DNA from: Culex pipiens pallens
Taxonomy: Eukaryota > Arthropoda > Insecta > Diptera > Culicidae
Assembly (NCBI RefSeq): GCF_016801865.2
Contig: NC_068938.1
Coordinates: 187,498,850 to 187,562,849 of the forward strand
Direction: 5' to 3'
DNA length: 64,000 nucleotides
In this document: positions 51,975 through 64,000 of the stretch, piece after piece
Numbering within the stretch: position 1 is the stretch's first letter
Layout: the number at the start of each line of letters is the position of its first letter
The notes under the pieces: generated by a model
What the model was told of the DNA's origin: nothing
The model's input: only the letters and a program-made list of their open reading frames with translations
Databases searched by the model: none
Program-made: the position numbers and the translations under genes

Positions 51975-54588
51975 GAGCAATTCTCTGAGATTTCGGTCAT
52001 TCGATTTTTTCTGAAACTTTTTTGGTGCCTTCGGTATGCCCAAAAAAGCCATTTTGCATCATTAGTTTGTCCACATAATTCGACGGTAACATTTCAAAAG
52101 GCATCATGTACATTTTGACACTTTCTGGGTTATTGCATATTCTTAAAGTACTCCTAATAAGCTACCTCTCCACCAAAAATGAGCAAAAGTTACTTCAGTA
52201 AAGTCTGTTTAATCATGATTTTAAATAAAGTAACATAAACAAAATCTCTGCCATCAGCAGTCCCTGTTTATATAGCCCTGTCAACCTGTCAAACAAAAGA
52301 CTACATAAACCTCGTGACGAAAAAAAAGCATCATGAACAAAGCGCCATGTACATTCGGCGAAGAAAAACGAATCATAACAAAGCGCTCCCTTCTATGCCA
52401 GCAGGGTGATATAGACGTTGGTGATTTAAAAAGGAGTTATGTTTGTTTTTCTTAAATAAAACGACGGAAATAATGTTTTATTGAATTTGGATGTTCTGGT
52501 ATCAATGGAAGCAACGTTTTCCATCGTTTGTTATTATTAGAACATCTTATTTGACTTTTATATTAAAATGGGAATTGAAAATGGATGCTCAACATTCAAA
52601 TGCGTTTTTCTCAAAACGCATGGTTTGTACATGATGCTTTTTGAAATGTTGGCGTCGAATTTTCCATACAAATTTGGCAGCTGTCCATACAAAAATGATA
52701 TGTGAAAATTCAAAAATCTGTATCTTTTGAAGGAAATTTTTGATCGATTTGGTGTCTTTGGCAAAGTTGTAGGTATGGATATGGACTACACTGAACAAAA
52801 ATGATGCACAGTAAATATTTTTTTGGTGATTTTTTATTTAACTTTTTGTCACTAAAACTTGATTTGCAAAAAAACACAATTTTTATTTTTTTTATTTTTG
52901 GATATGTTTTAGAGGACATCAAATGCCAACTTTTCAGAAATACATTTTTTTTTCAAAAATTCGAAATATTGGTCGCAAAAATTTTTCAATTTCATTTTTC
53001 AATGTAAAATCGAATTTGCAATCAAAAAGTACTTTAGTGAAATTTTGATAAAGTGCACCGTTTTCAAGTTAAATCCATATTTCAGTGACTTTTTTTATTT
53101 TTGAAAAGCTGAGAAAATTCTCTATATTTTGCTTCTTCGGACTTTGTTGATACGACCTTTAGTTGCTGAGATATTGCAATGCAAAGGTTTAAAAACAGGA
53201 AAATTGATGTTTTCTAAGTCTCACCCAAACAGCCCACCATTTTTCAAATATGAAATATTTGTGAAATTTTCCGATCTTTTCGAAAACAATATTTTCAAAA
53301 TTTTCAAATCAAGACTAACATTTTAAAAGGGCGTAATATTGAATGTTGGGCCTTTTTGAAATGTTAGTCTTGATTTGAAAACTTTGAAAATATTGTTTTC
53401 GAAAAGATCGGAAAATTTCACAAATGTTTCATATTTTAACATTGAAAATCGGACCATTACTTGCTGAGATATCGACATTGAAAAATGATGGGCTGTTTGG
53501 GTGAGATCTCGGGTGAGACTTAGAAAACATCAATTTTTTTGTTTTTAAACCTTTGCATTGCAATATCTCAGCAACTAAAGGTCGTATCAACAAAGTCCGA
53601 AGAAAAAAATATTGTTTTCAAAAGTGGGCAAACATGTGCACTAATTTAAAAAAATGAAAAACAACGACTTTTTTGAAAAAAGTTACATAAAAATGGCTAT
53701 AACTTGAAAACGGTACACTTTATCAAAATTTCACTACAGTACTTTTTGATTGCAAATTCAATTTTACATCAAAAAATGAAGTTGAAAAATTTTTGCGACC
53801 AAAATTTCGTTTTTTTTTTTAAATCAGTATTGATTAAAAAATGCATAACTCGGTCAAAGATTTTTTGCACAACCTGGAAATTTCTAAAAAGTTGGCATTT
53901 TATTTCCTCTAAAACATATCAAAAAATAAAAAAAATAAAAATAGTGTTTTTTTGCAAATCAAGTTTTAGTGATAAAAAGTTAAATTAAAAAAATCACCAA
54001 TTTTTTTTACCGTGTATTATTTTTTTCCAGTGTAGTCCGTATCCATACCTACAACTTTACCGAAGACACCAACTCGATCAAAAAATCCCTTCAAAAGATA
54101 CAGATTTTTGAATTTCATACATCATTTTTGTATGGACAGCGGCCAAATTTTTATGGAAAACAAGCCTTACCCGACAAACTTCGTTCTGCCTTTTTTTCGT
54201 TTGTTCACGTTTTTAACTTTTTTGCTTATTCAGCCTCCTGTGATCAAAAATTGATTTTACGTAACTTTTCCCATACAATCTGCAGTATTTCCGGAATCGG
54301 TTCCAGAGTGGCCAAAGTTGTAACTTTTTGGCGTAAGAACCTTCCTTGGACTTATACAAACCCAACGCAACAAAGAGCACCTCGATCCGACACTCCGTAG
54401 TGAACTGATTCGCGTTCGAACAAAACCATCGAAATTTTTTATATATATAGATATAGATTATATGGACAAACTAATGATGCAAAATGACTTCTTTGGGCAT
54501 ACCGAAGGCACCAAAAAAGTTTCAGTCGGATTGAAAAATACAAAAATTAAAATTGAAGAAAAAAGACCGATTTCGTAGAGAATTGCTC
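51975..54588. mobile_element. 2.6 kb palindromic foldback, family F
   Basis: The ends GAGCAATTCTCT and AGAGAATTGCTC are inverted. The symmetry centre is near 53335 (AGTCTTGATTTGAAA / TTTCAAATCAAGACTAAC-like). Each arm carries the family F blocks. The left arm is interrupted by a MITE (about 52080-52659), and the right arm by about 300 bp of unlike sequence (54160-54450). No coding content is apparent. Confidence 0.8.
52080..52659. mobile_element. MITE nested in the left arm
   Basis: TCGACGGTAACATTTCAAAAG on the left is mirrored by TTTTTGAAATGTTGGCGTCGA on the right, and both carry the CATCATGTACA block. The symmetrical right arm lacks it. AATT-like bases occur on both sides. Confidence 0.8.
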
Positions 54589-55938
54589 AAATTCCTTACT
54601 TTTTCCCGAGTTTTTACGAATATAGCGAATTTTCCACTTTTCCCTGAATTCCTAAGTGACCACCCTGACAAATAAATTACAGTTACCTCGCATAGTGCAC
54701 AGGCGTTACGCTTTGTATTTCTTCGATTTCTCTAAAACGGCATAATATTTTAGCAATATCTTTGAAAAGAATTGTAGATTGGAACAAAACGAACAAATTG
54801 CCTCGAAAAGTTTGCAAAAATATTATGCCGCTTTAATTGTTCCTTTTGCCCCATAGGTCGTCTTGCCCCAATTTCTCCTACTGTTCCTTCTAATCCAACT
54901 CTCCTAAGGTCGACCTTTCCAAGATTATTACCTTATTGGGAGGATGATGCCCTCACTCTGCCCATCATCATCATCATCGTATTATCAATTTGTTTGCAAA
55001 CACAGCCGATTCAAGCCCGTACTTGCAAATTGCAGTGCGACTTGCCTGCCAGGGTCATGATCAGTCGGCGTCCGGCAAAATCATTATTGCGCCTAATCAG
55101 CATCGTCTTTTTCTGCTGGAGTGAGGTTTCAAAAGGGTGTGTAGGTGAAATAAGTGATTTATGATTTTATTCAATCATTGAAGTTTTGTTTGTTTAAAAT
55201 AAAAAAGTTTGGTAACGAATATTTTTCGTTACGCCAGGTAACAATGTTTGTCATTATACACATAAGATGACGATTGCATTTGATCATGATATGTAATAAT
55301 AGGTAGTACGCCTGCCCAATACCCTCAAATCAAGAAACTCTAAGGAAATAACAATCGCAAGAGCCCATCTAAAAGCACTCCAAAGAAACGATAACATTGT
55401 TTCAATAGATCACCCACTCCATTAACTTTGCGGCCGGGGAAAACTGGGCTAACCAAACAACTACACAGCCTCCCACAAAAAGTTTCCCAAATACCTCGAA
55501 ACATTTTCCTCCCCCACTCTTGAAAGTGGAAAACTTTGGCGCCCATAAAACAAACACCATCACGATGGAGGACGGTAGAAAGCCCACTGTATCGAACTGC
55601 GCGAAACTTTAAAACATCACCCCCAATCAATAATAATCCAATTTGCTCCTCCGACACTACTCGGAGGGTAGTTGGGGGTCGATTCCCGCCGGAAATAAAA
55701 CCGACCCTGCCACGCCACGCGACACAAACCTATTTGTCAATAATCTAATTTATTTGCGCGCACGTGGGACGTTCTGTTACATGTTACAGCCGCAGTCAAT
55801 TACTGATGGTTTCCTTCTTCTCCTTGTTTCTCCCCTGGCAGGTTCCTCCGGTGTTCAACGGCGCGTTCAACAGTCGAAAATTGGTCCAATTGTTGCTGCT
55901 AGGACGGGTTTGAACGACCCAAACCACCCAAAACCGGA
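54589..55938. other. Upstream region of the TMEM164 homologue
   Basis: An acceptor CTGGCAG at 55836-55842 fits the 5' end of the first coding exon, so 55843-55938 is probably 5' UTR and an upstream exon is expected. A tRNA B-box-like word, GGGTCGATTCCCGCC, lies near 55677. A 105-codon minus-strand frame (55657-55340) is of unknown meaning. Confidence 0.45.
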
Positions 55939-58900
55939 ATGTATCTGGGCTGGGCGTACGACGGGGTCAACGCTTCCGTGCCCCGGAACACCGGTCCGGA
56001 ATGTGCCGGCTTCCTGACGCCGAGTCAGAAGCTGGTGGAGAGTATGATCCTACTCCCCCTAGCGGCGATCGCCTTCAAACTGGCCATCGCCCGGCTCAAA
56101 CCGATCACGTTCCGGCGGAACACCCCGTTCATCTCCACTCCAAACCTCCAGCCCGGAACGGGCGGGGGCACGTTGGGGTTCCGCAGCAGTAGCATCAGCC
56201 ACCTGGCCAGCAGTAGCAATCACAACCTGCAGCATCACTACCAACGGGTAGGACCCAGCGGGCACCACCTGGAACCGGACCACCGGGAGTTGCTGCTGCA
56301 GCAGCACCACCACCGGCGATCCTCCTCGGTGGAGTACTGCAGCTGTCACCGGTGTGCCGCCAGCCATCACCCTGTGGCGGCCAACTCGGCGGCCCTGGAC
56401 GGGGAAGCACCCAGCTGGGCCAAGCAAGCACTGCTCATCACCATGACCCTGACGATCGGCGTCGAACTAGGCTTTAAGTTTGCAACTAGGACTGTTATCT
56501 ACATTTTAAATCCTTGCCACATCACCACCATGTTACAGGTTCGTAAACCCCTCCTTCCACATAACCTCAAAACTAATCCTCAATCCCCACAGATCTACCT
56601 GCTGGCCTGTAACAAGCCGAAGAAGAGCACCACGGCTCTCTTCCGGATACAGATGATGTACCTGAACGGGCCGCTGCTGGCGTTCATGTTCCCCGAGACG
56701 GACAGCCGGCAGCTGCCGCTGGAGGCCGCCATCTACTGGATTCAGCACGCGCTGATGGTCATCATACCGATCTATCTGCTGCGGACGGGAGGTACGGTTG
56801 CGTTCAGGATTTTGAGATCGATGAATAATCTTGTCTTGCTTTTTTAGGTGTCTACAACATGGAGGCCGTGAACGACTACACCTGGAATACGATCGCCTAC
56901 TCGGCGAGCATTTTCTACCACTTTGTCTTTCTGCAGATCGTGGCTATCGTGAGTAGAAATTTATTTACAATAATATCGATTAATTTATGAATATTTTCAT
57001 AAAATATTCATAACTTCACGACTTAATGGATGCCTACACGGAAAGGAGTTCCAACTAAAATTCAACAATTCAAATTAGCTGGCTTCAAATTGGTGAACAG
57101 TGATTTATTTTGTTGAATTATCTAAAATTACAAGTAAATTAACCAACTACTCAATTTTTTTACAAAACAACGTATTTCCGAAAAAAATACACAAAATTTA
57201 AGTTTTTCACAATATGAGTATCAAATGACCGATTTTTTTCTACATTTCAAATGTAACAACTTTTGAAAGTTTGTGTATTTTTTTCGAAAATAAGTAGTTT
57301 TGTGAAAATTTTGAGTATTTTCAAAAAATGTTGGTATTGCATTCGAAATGTATGAAAAAATCAGAACTTTTGATACCCATATTGTAAAAACTGAAACTTT
57401 GAGTATTTTTTCGAAAAAACTGTAGTTTTGTAAAAAAATTGAGTATTAAAAAACATGTTGTATGAAAATGTATGAAAAAACCGATCATTTCATACCCATA
57501 TTGTAGAAAACTGAAATTTTGAGTAATTTTTCGAAAATACGTAATTTTGTGAAAATTTTTAATATTTCAAGAAATTTTGTTATTATATTCGAAATGTATG
57601 AAAAAATCCCGATCATTAGATACCCATATTGTGAAAAAACTGAAATTTTGAGTATTTTTTCGCTCTGTGCTTCAGTTAAAAACTGAGCCGTGCTTAACCG
57701 AGGCAGCTGAATGAATCAAACCCGGGGCAATGCAAAATCGGAGCATGACTGTATTTTTGGATTTTTTTCTTTTTTTTTTTTTTGAATAGGTCCTACAAAC
57801 ATATGAAAAACCAACACAAACACACAAAAAATCCAGATATCAATGGAACTAAAAGTACCATGCTTCCCCATCGAAATGAGTTCCCAGTACATATTGCTGG
57901 AGAAGCATGATGCTTTATGTTCGATTCATCTATGTTAGTGTTTTAGTATTTTTCGTAAAAGCCCAACTAATCTCCATTCTTTTGAAACGTGGCCAGCTTA
58001 AATTGGTTCAGCCGTTCCAGAGATGATTGTTAAAAAAATGTTTTGCCGTTGTAATTATTATTTGAAATACATTTTTTGAATGAATAACTTGTTTTGATGA
58101 CATTAAAAATATTTTTACTGTCCTCATATACCATGAATCGGAGTGACATTGATAGGATAGAAATTTTGTTGTCCAAATATTATTCAAATATTTTCAAAAT
58201 TTTTAAACCAAGACTAATATTTTTAAAGGACGTAATATTAAATATTTGGCACTTTTGAAATGTTAGTCTTGATTTTAAATTTTTGAAAATATTGTTTTCG
58301 AAAAGATCGGAAAATTTCACGAATGTTTCAAATTTTAACATTGTAAATCAGACCATTAGTTGCTGAAATATCGACGTTAGAAAATGTTGGGTTGTTTGAG
58401 TGAGACTAAGAAAACATCCATTATCATGTTTTTAAACCTTTGCATGGCAATACGTCAGCAACTAAGGGTCGTATCAACAAAGTTCAAAAAAGCAAAATAT
58501 AGAGAATTATTTATATATAATATTTTTTTCAAAGGTGGGCAAACATGTGCAGTAATCAGCAATGGAATAATCATCATCAAAAGAAAATCATTGGATGTTC
58601 ATCAAGAGAAAAAATCCGAAGGGAGCATGGCTCTCTTCTCTCGCGCACGAAAGATCGGTAAAAGGAATCTAAAAAAAATATCATCTTGATTATTCGGCGG
58701 AACATCTTATTCACTATTACACTTGCCACTTGCCACATTTTGTCACATTTTGTAGATGGGCAATGTGTGTAAATAAAGTGAAACAAATACTTTTAAGTGG
58801 TGCTGACAAGAAATTGACAAAACATCATCAGCAAATTGATTTTCTTGAAGAATTTCGTGAGCGATTTTCTTTTGCGTGATTTGCCTCATCTCTTTTTCGC

Positions 58901-61900
58901 GGGTGAAGAAAGTTCGCTAGCGAAATTGATTTTTTTGCGATTATTCCATCCCTGGCAGTAATTAAAAAAAATGAAATACTACAAAATTTCACTAAAGTAC
59001 TTTTTGATTGCAAATTTTATTTTACATCGAAAAATGAAGTTGACAAATTATTGCGAACACTATTTCGATTTTTTGAAAAAAATCAGTATTGATTCAAAAA
59101 TTCATAACTCAGTCAAAGATTTTTTGCACAACCTGGAAATTTCTGAAAAGTTGGCATTTGATGTCCTCTAAAACATATCAAAAAATAAAAAAATAAAAAT
59201 AGTGTTTTTTTTTTTTGCAAATCAAGCTTCAGTTGCAAAAAGTTAAATATAAAATCACCAATTTTTTTTACCGTGTATCATATTTTTCAGTTTAGTCCGT
59301 ATCCATACCTACAACTTTGCCGAAGACACCAAATTGATCAAAAAAGATACAGATTTTTGTATTTTCATTCATCGTTTTTGTATGGACAGCTGCCAAATTT
59401 GTATGGAAAATTATATGGACAAACTTATGATGCACGATGGCTTCTTTGGGCATACCGAAGGCATTAAAAAAGTTTCAGTCGGAATAAAAAATACAAAAAT
59501 TAAAATTCTAAAAAAAGACCGATTTCGTAGAGAATTGCTTATGATTTATATTTTTAAATCATGTACTGGGTTGGGCCACACATTGACTATTGACATTGTT
59601 TTGAAAAAAGTTTTTTCAGCATTGCTTAAACAATTGTATCGTTGAAAAATTATATTTAAAAAAACCAAATCATTTGATAGTCACTTTGTCAGCCTTATAG
59701 TCAGCAAATATTAAATAATTAAATCATTGGTATATCTCTTAATAAATTTGAGGTTATAACGTATAAGTAAATAAAAAGTTCCAAGTTGGATCTGAATTAG
59801 TTTAGGGATAGTTTTTTTCATAAAAATTTCTTAAACCAGCCTCAGCTTATTCAAATGGCGTCTCGGGCGTCGCGACGTGCAACGTCTATCTTGTCAGATT
59901 TTGAAGGCCTGCACAGAACTTCAAAGAGCCTTAAATTCCAATGTTATGTAAACCAAAACAAGCAATACACGTTATGGCGGAAAGGAAATATTATAAATCG
60001 ATATGATCCATGAAAGATTTATACGTAGAAAGTTGTTTTTCACCGTTTTAAATCGATAATAAAGCCTAAGGAAGGCGAAACACAACTATACGTATAAAAC
60101 TCCCATGGGCCATCTCGATTTATAATACATATTTTCCTTCCGTCATACCATGAGCATCTGGCCTTTACGCTAGTGATGTTGAAATTAAACGTTTTAGTGG
60201 CCAGAGAGCCAAACCCGACAAGAATTTCCAGGTTTGCTTACCGTTCATTACCGTCATCTGGAGCAAATCGAAACGGTTGTTTCGAATTGTTTTGGTCATG
60301 TTTTTAAATATCTTAGATTGGTTTCACTAAAAACTGAGACAAAATCACAAAGTACCTTATAACTGTTGTCCTCATTCAGGCTGTAGTCCCGATTCGATCC
60401 AGTTGACGGTACTGATCGCTCCTTAGGCGATACAAACTCCGGGACTTAAATATACCAATATTTTAAATCACCAAAACAAAATTTAGGGATATAATTTAAA
60501 AACAGAACGTTCCATCCAAATTAAAATCGAAAAAGCAGCACACAAATGTAGAACACGTTTTCGATCTAATTTAACGTGTCAAATATCGCACATTTTCATG
60601 GACTTATGCGTCACTAAAGGGTGCAAATCATCTCACAAAATAGATCTGTGAGTTTGACAACAAAGCCCATTTAATCTTTTTTTTTGTATTATAATTTTTC
60701 ATTCATAAAAACTTTACGTTTAAATGCTCTAATTTTAATTCTAAGTTTTGATTTGTGAAAGTATAGTACTTGGATAATTCTCCGCCAACTCACACAGCAG
60801 TTGCCCCGACCCCTCTTCGATTTGCGTGAAACTTTTTCCTAAGGGGTAACTTTTGTCCCTGATCACGAATCCGAGGTCCGTTTTTTATATCTTGTGACGG
60901 AGGTGCGGTACGACCCCTTCCATTTTTGAACAAGCGAAAAAAGAGGTATTTTTCAATAATTTGCAGCCTGAAACGGTGATGAGATAGAAATTTGGTGTAA
61001 AAGAGACTTCTATGTAAAATTAGACGCCCGATTTGATGGCGTACTCAGAATTCCGAAAAAACGTATTTTTCATCGAAAAAAACACTATTTTTTTTTAATA
61101 TTCTCCCATTTTCCGTTACTCGACATTGACATTGACCCTACATTGACCCAGAAGGGTCATTTTTTCATTTAGAACAAAATTTTTCATTTTAAAATTTCGT
61201 GTTTTTTCTAACTTTGCATGGTTATTTTTTAGAGTGTAACAATGTTCTACAAAGTTGTAGAGCAGACAATTACAAAAATTTTGATACATAGACATAAGGG
61301 GTTTGCTTTCGCATGTTCAAAAATGGAAGGGGTCGTACCGCCCCTCCGTCACGAGATATCAAAAAACGGACCTCGGAATCGTGAGCAGGGACAAAAGTTA
61401 CCCTTAAGAACAAAGTTTCACGCAAATCGAAGAGGGGTCGGGGCAACTTTTCCCGATTTCGTGTGAGTTGGTAGAGAATTACCCACTTACTGAAATAGAA
61501 AAAGTTGACCAAAACATCAAAATTTCTAAACCAACTATTTCCCATCCCCACAGCCCACCCAGGTCAACCTGAACCACATGCTCTGCCCGGCGATCAAGGA
61601 CCCGTTCGAGGGTCCCCACTACCGTGCCATCGCCGTCACGCACGAGGCCGTCCTGAGCACGCTGCTGTGCAAGCTGGTCACGGTTCTGTTCAGTCCGCTG
61701 CCCCCGCCCATCATCACCAATCCGCCTTTCATCAAAAATGGTGGCGGCGGGGCGGGTGGATCCAGCGTGTCGGACTCGCCATCGGCCAGCAATATCGCGA
61801 CGACGTCCCCGCTGGTGACGAGCGGAACGTCCGGCGGTCACTACATTTCCCGACCCTCGTCACGGCCCTCGTCCCGGTCGTCGTCGCCGGCGAAATCCGT

Positions 61901-61949
61901 TACGATGCAGGAGAACAACATCATCATCAAAACCAGCAAGATTGACTAG
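55939..61949 (+). CDS. TMEM164: Transmembrane protein 164 homologue
   Basis: TMEM164 proteins are multi-pass membrane proteins. The human protein is reported as an acyltransferase making arachidonoyl ether phospholipids that promote ferroptosis, and also in autophagy. Exons: 55939-56538, 56593-56791, 56848-56948, 61554-61949, giving 431 residues. Conserved blocks are YDGVNASVPRNTGPECAGFL (7-26), a hydrophobic segment about 36-53, GVELGFKFATRTVIYILNPC (174-193), IYLLACNK, ALLITMT-type and IIPIYLL membrane segments, YHFVFLQIVAI, then VNLNHMLCPAIKDPF (304-318). Cys193 in NPCH and His252 in IQH align with the human candidate catalytic Cys123 and His181 as I recall them. Residues about 60-160 are a His/Ser-rich loop, longer than in vertebrates. 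A Ser-rich tail ends KID. The 4.6 kb last intron is repeat-filled. Confidence 0.93.
57180..57665. repeat. About 120-bp minisatellite, about four units
   Basis: GATACCCATATTGT recurs at about 57372, 57491 and 57619, each followed by TGAGTATTTTTTCGAAAA and GTATGAAAAAA. Related words occur at 15420-16270. Confidence 0.75.
58150..59540. mobile_element. Family F foldback carrying a hAT MITE
   Basis: The centre is near 58235, where CAAGACTAATATTT meets the mirrored AAATGTTAGTCTTG. The right arm carries the usual family blocks and ends near GTAGAGAATTGCTT. The hAT MITE at 58557-58954 splits the right arm. Confidence 0.75.
58557..58954. mobile_element. Non-autonomous hAT-type MITE, copy 2
   Basis: It is flanked by the 8-bp duplication GCAGTAAT (58549-58556 and 58955-58962). 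The TIRs are CAGCAATGGAATAATC and GATTATTCCATCCCTG. It is the inverted relative of 47898-48303. Confidence 0.92.
59974..60150. repeat. Short palindrome
   Basis: GGAAAGGAAATATTATAAATCG is mirrored by CGATTTATAATACATATTTTCC, and ACGTAGAAAGTTGT by ACAACTATACGT. This suggests a small foldback. Ends and target duplication are not defined. Confidence 0.5.
60774..61482. mobile_element. TIR element, TAATTCTC ends
   Basis: Arms of about 170 bp are mirrored: CCAACTCACAC / GTGTGAGTTGG, GCCCCGACCCCTCTTCGATT, GGTCGTACCGCCCCTCCGTCAC. Both tips read TAATTCTC/GAGAATTA. The interior is AT-rich. It lies 70 bp before the last coding exon. Confidence 0.85.
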
Positions 61950-62960
61950 TGGCCCGCGGCGGAAGCGAACCTGCGAACCTGACTGTGGACCATCTTCTTG
62001 GCGGAGAGGGGAGTTGTTACGGGCGGTGGGAGAGATGTGTAGATATACGCGATCGTTTTATCATCCTGAAGAATCCCTACTGCGAATTTTAAGATAATCC
62101 CAACCAACACTTTTTCCCTTCACAAACTATCAAACTCACTGCAAACAAAGAAAAACAAAGCTTCAAATTGAACTACCAGCAAAATACCACAATACTCAAC
62201 TAAACTGAGCTGATAATTTAGCGACGTGAGGGCGAACGACGAAGTGAAATTTAAAAAAAACTTGTTGATTGCCTTTTTACTGTAATAAATTAACGAACAA
62301 AAAAATACCATTAAACACTTGAATTTGAAAATAAACCAAAAAACACATTCACACACACTGTAGCCATAAAGTAGATTTTAAAAAGAGAGCGACTGTAGGA
62401 ACGTTTCAACATTTCAATAATTCTTAAAAGTACCAGCAATGGAGATAAATAAAAAAAACACATCAAAATAAACTCACATACAGCTTAAGTGCAAGCAAAC
62501 AAATAAAAGAAAAATCGATTACCTAGAGTTAAAAAAGGAAAGGAAAAGCAAACGCAAGAAAGGTTAGGACAAGCAGTCAACAGCAAAAAAAAGAAGCCAG
62601 AATCAGATCTGTGTTTTGTGATATATCAATCATTACCTATTTGCGCAGCGCGGACTCCCCCCAAAACAAACCGACCGACGAGGGAAAATAAGCATTTTTA
62701 ACCCCACTTTTTCTCACTCTCTTGCAGTTCCAAGTAAGTAGATAATTTTCCTCCTTCCCCTTCCCGTTTGTTGTTCAGTAGGAAGAAGAAGAAAAAAAAA
62801 ACAAGATTGTGATAGCATTAAGAGGTGAGCGGTTCCGATCGGTGATTGTTCAATTATTTCCGTCGGAGCGAAAATTGAAAAATACGGGAGCGAAACGTGT
62901 GCGATTCTAGGTTATAACGAGTGACAACTGTAGTTCCTTGATTGGTTTTGTGTTAATAAA
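61950..62960 (+). other. 3' UTR of the TMEM164 homologue
   Basis: It is A-rich with AATAAA at 62284-62289 and again at 62955-62960, so there may be a short and a long form. No reading frame is supported. Confidence 0.5.
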
Positions 62961-64000
62961 ATCAATTTGATTAGTTAATGATAATTTTTACTTTTTATTA
63001 TATTTTTTTAAAGCTTATTTTCCCAGTTCAAAGGCTTGTTAAAGAATTCCTTTTGTTTTTTTAATGTTTTCACTTAGAACTATTGATCATTTCTCCACCA
63101 AAACCGGAAATGGATTTTATTTGTATTTTTTTATGTGGCTCAAACTTTGTGGGGGCCTTTCCTACGCCCAAAGAAGCCATTTGTGTTATTGGTTCAGTCA
63201 TACAATTTTGGCAGCTGTCCATACAAAAAAGGTACGTAAATATCCGAAAATCTGTATCTTGTGAAGGAATTTTCTGATCGCATTGATGTCTTCGGCAAAA
63301 TTGTAGTTACTAATGAAGACTATTCAGAAAATAAATATTACACGGAACAAAAAATTGCCGATTAACTTTTTTTTAAACTCATGTTAATAAAATATACATA
63401 TATAAGTGGGAACAAACATTTTGCCGCTAAATTATGTTTTTGAAAAAAAAAAGTTTTTTGGAAAAATATAAATTCTAACTCGTTATTTTTAATTTTTTAC
63501 TTAATTTTTTTTCTGATCGGTTTTGTGTCTTTGGCAAAGTTGTAGGTATTGATGAGGGCTGTTCAGAAAAAGAAAACAAACCGGAAATATTCCGGTTTTA
63601 AATTTTTCTATTTTTTTTTCTCAGATTCAATTTTTTTTAATTTTGGAAAAATTTAAATTTTGCTTGAAAAAAATATTGTTTGACAAAATTTACAATCGAA
63701 AGGTATTTTTTGCAATTCCGTCGTGAAACTACTTACTTTTCCTGTCATTCTTGAACGACGAAATAGCCTACTTTTCTGTACCAAAAATAACAGAATCGAA
63801 TAGCAACATTATTCAAAATAAATGCTGAAAAGTTCTACTTTTCAGCACTCAAATGGGTGCTGAAAAGTTAAACTTTTCAGCACTTGTTTCGAAAAGTAAC
63901 ACTTTTCAACATTTTTTTTTATTTAAACGATTTATTGACAAAATACATGAAAATTTGACATAAAATTTCACTCAGTGTGTGTTTTTTGAAATTGCATAAA
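62961..64000. other. Intergenic, family F fragment and small palindromes
   Basis: 63126-63310 matches family F (GCCCAAAGAAGCC, GGCAGCTGTCCATAC). Two close palindromes (GCTGAAAAGTTCTACTTTTCAGC at 63824, shortened here: arms GCTGAAAAGT/ACTTTTCAGC; and 63858-63883) form hairpins. Nothing coding is seen. Confidence 0.55.

Larger units (their letters stand above)
56949..61553. other. Last intron of the TMEM164 homologue, 4.6 kb
   Basis: It contains a tandem repeat (57180-57665), a partial hairpin H at 57789, a family F foldback (58150-59540) with a hAT MITE inside, a palindrome (59974-60150) and a TIR element (60774-61482). No exon is seen. Confidence 0.75.

Noticed and set aside
56059..56427. 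122-codon minus-strand frame in the first TMEM164 exon
   Set aside because: Antisense shadow of the His/Ser-rich loop.
57789..57815. Fifth full hairpin H copy
   Set aside because: Only the left arm (with one change) and part of the loop are present. The right arm is missing, so it is counted as partial.

Overview
The window looks like euchromatic nuclear DNA of a mosquito, most likely a culicine of the Culex type. This rests on AT-rich sequence, introns of 5-8 kb packed with short terminal-inverted-repeat (TIR) elements, tRNA-derived SINEs, a jockey-like fragment, and four conserved animal genes. The genus is an inference. A run of exactly 100 N (45869-45968) marks an assembly gap.

Genes, left to right. 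(1) 3256-23987, plus strand: Dp, the E2F dimerisation partner, in seven visible coding exons; the N-terminus lies left of the window. A long A-rich 3' UTR follows. (2) 28845-29102, minus strand: CSN9, the smallest COP9 signalosome subunit, two exons, convergent with Dp. (3) 32728-40073, plus strand: Fsn (F-box/SPRY domain protein 1), three exons; the last short exon is not found. (4) 55939-61949, plus strand: a TMEM164 homologue, four coding exons. The genes share no operon-like logic, although two of them (CSN9, Fsn) serve cullin-RING ubiquitin ligases.

Most of the rest is transposable-element debris. It includes a 4.6 kb composite with a tandem duplication carrying different insertions in each copy (9820-14391), a three-deep nest with a 0.6 kb (ATTAAATT)n array (18965-21684), a 1.5 kb near-perfect foldback with TA flanks (46197-47700), a 2.6 kb palindrome with a nested insert (51975-54588), two hAT-type MITEs with intact 8-bp duplications (47898-48303, 58557-58954), a dimeric tRNA-like SINE (35255-35672), a 5'-truncated jockey-like copy (33266-33818), a retroelement between 26-bp direct repeats (44427-45431), and a small hairpin with a conserved loop found at four places plus a partial fifth.

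No CRISPR, operon, rRNA or convincing functional tRNA gene is present. I found no clear previously undescribed biological system. The strongest leads are the hairpin family, the open reading frame running into CSN9, and the natural empty-site comparisons in the nested repeats. All exon borders were read by eye from GT/AG signals and conserved protein sequence; no alignment was run.
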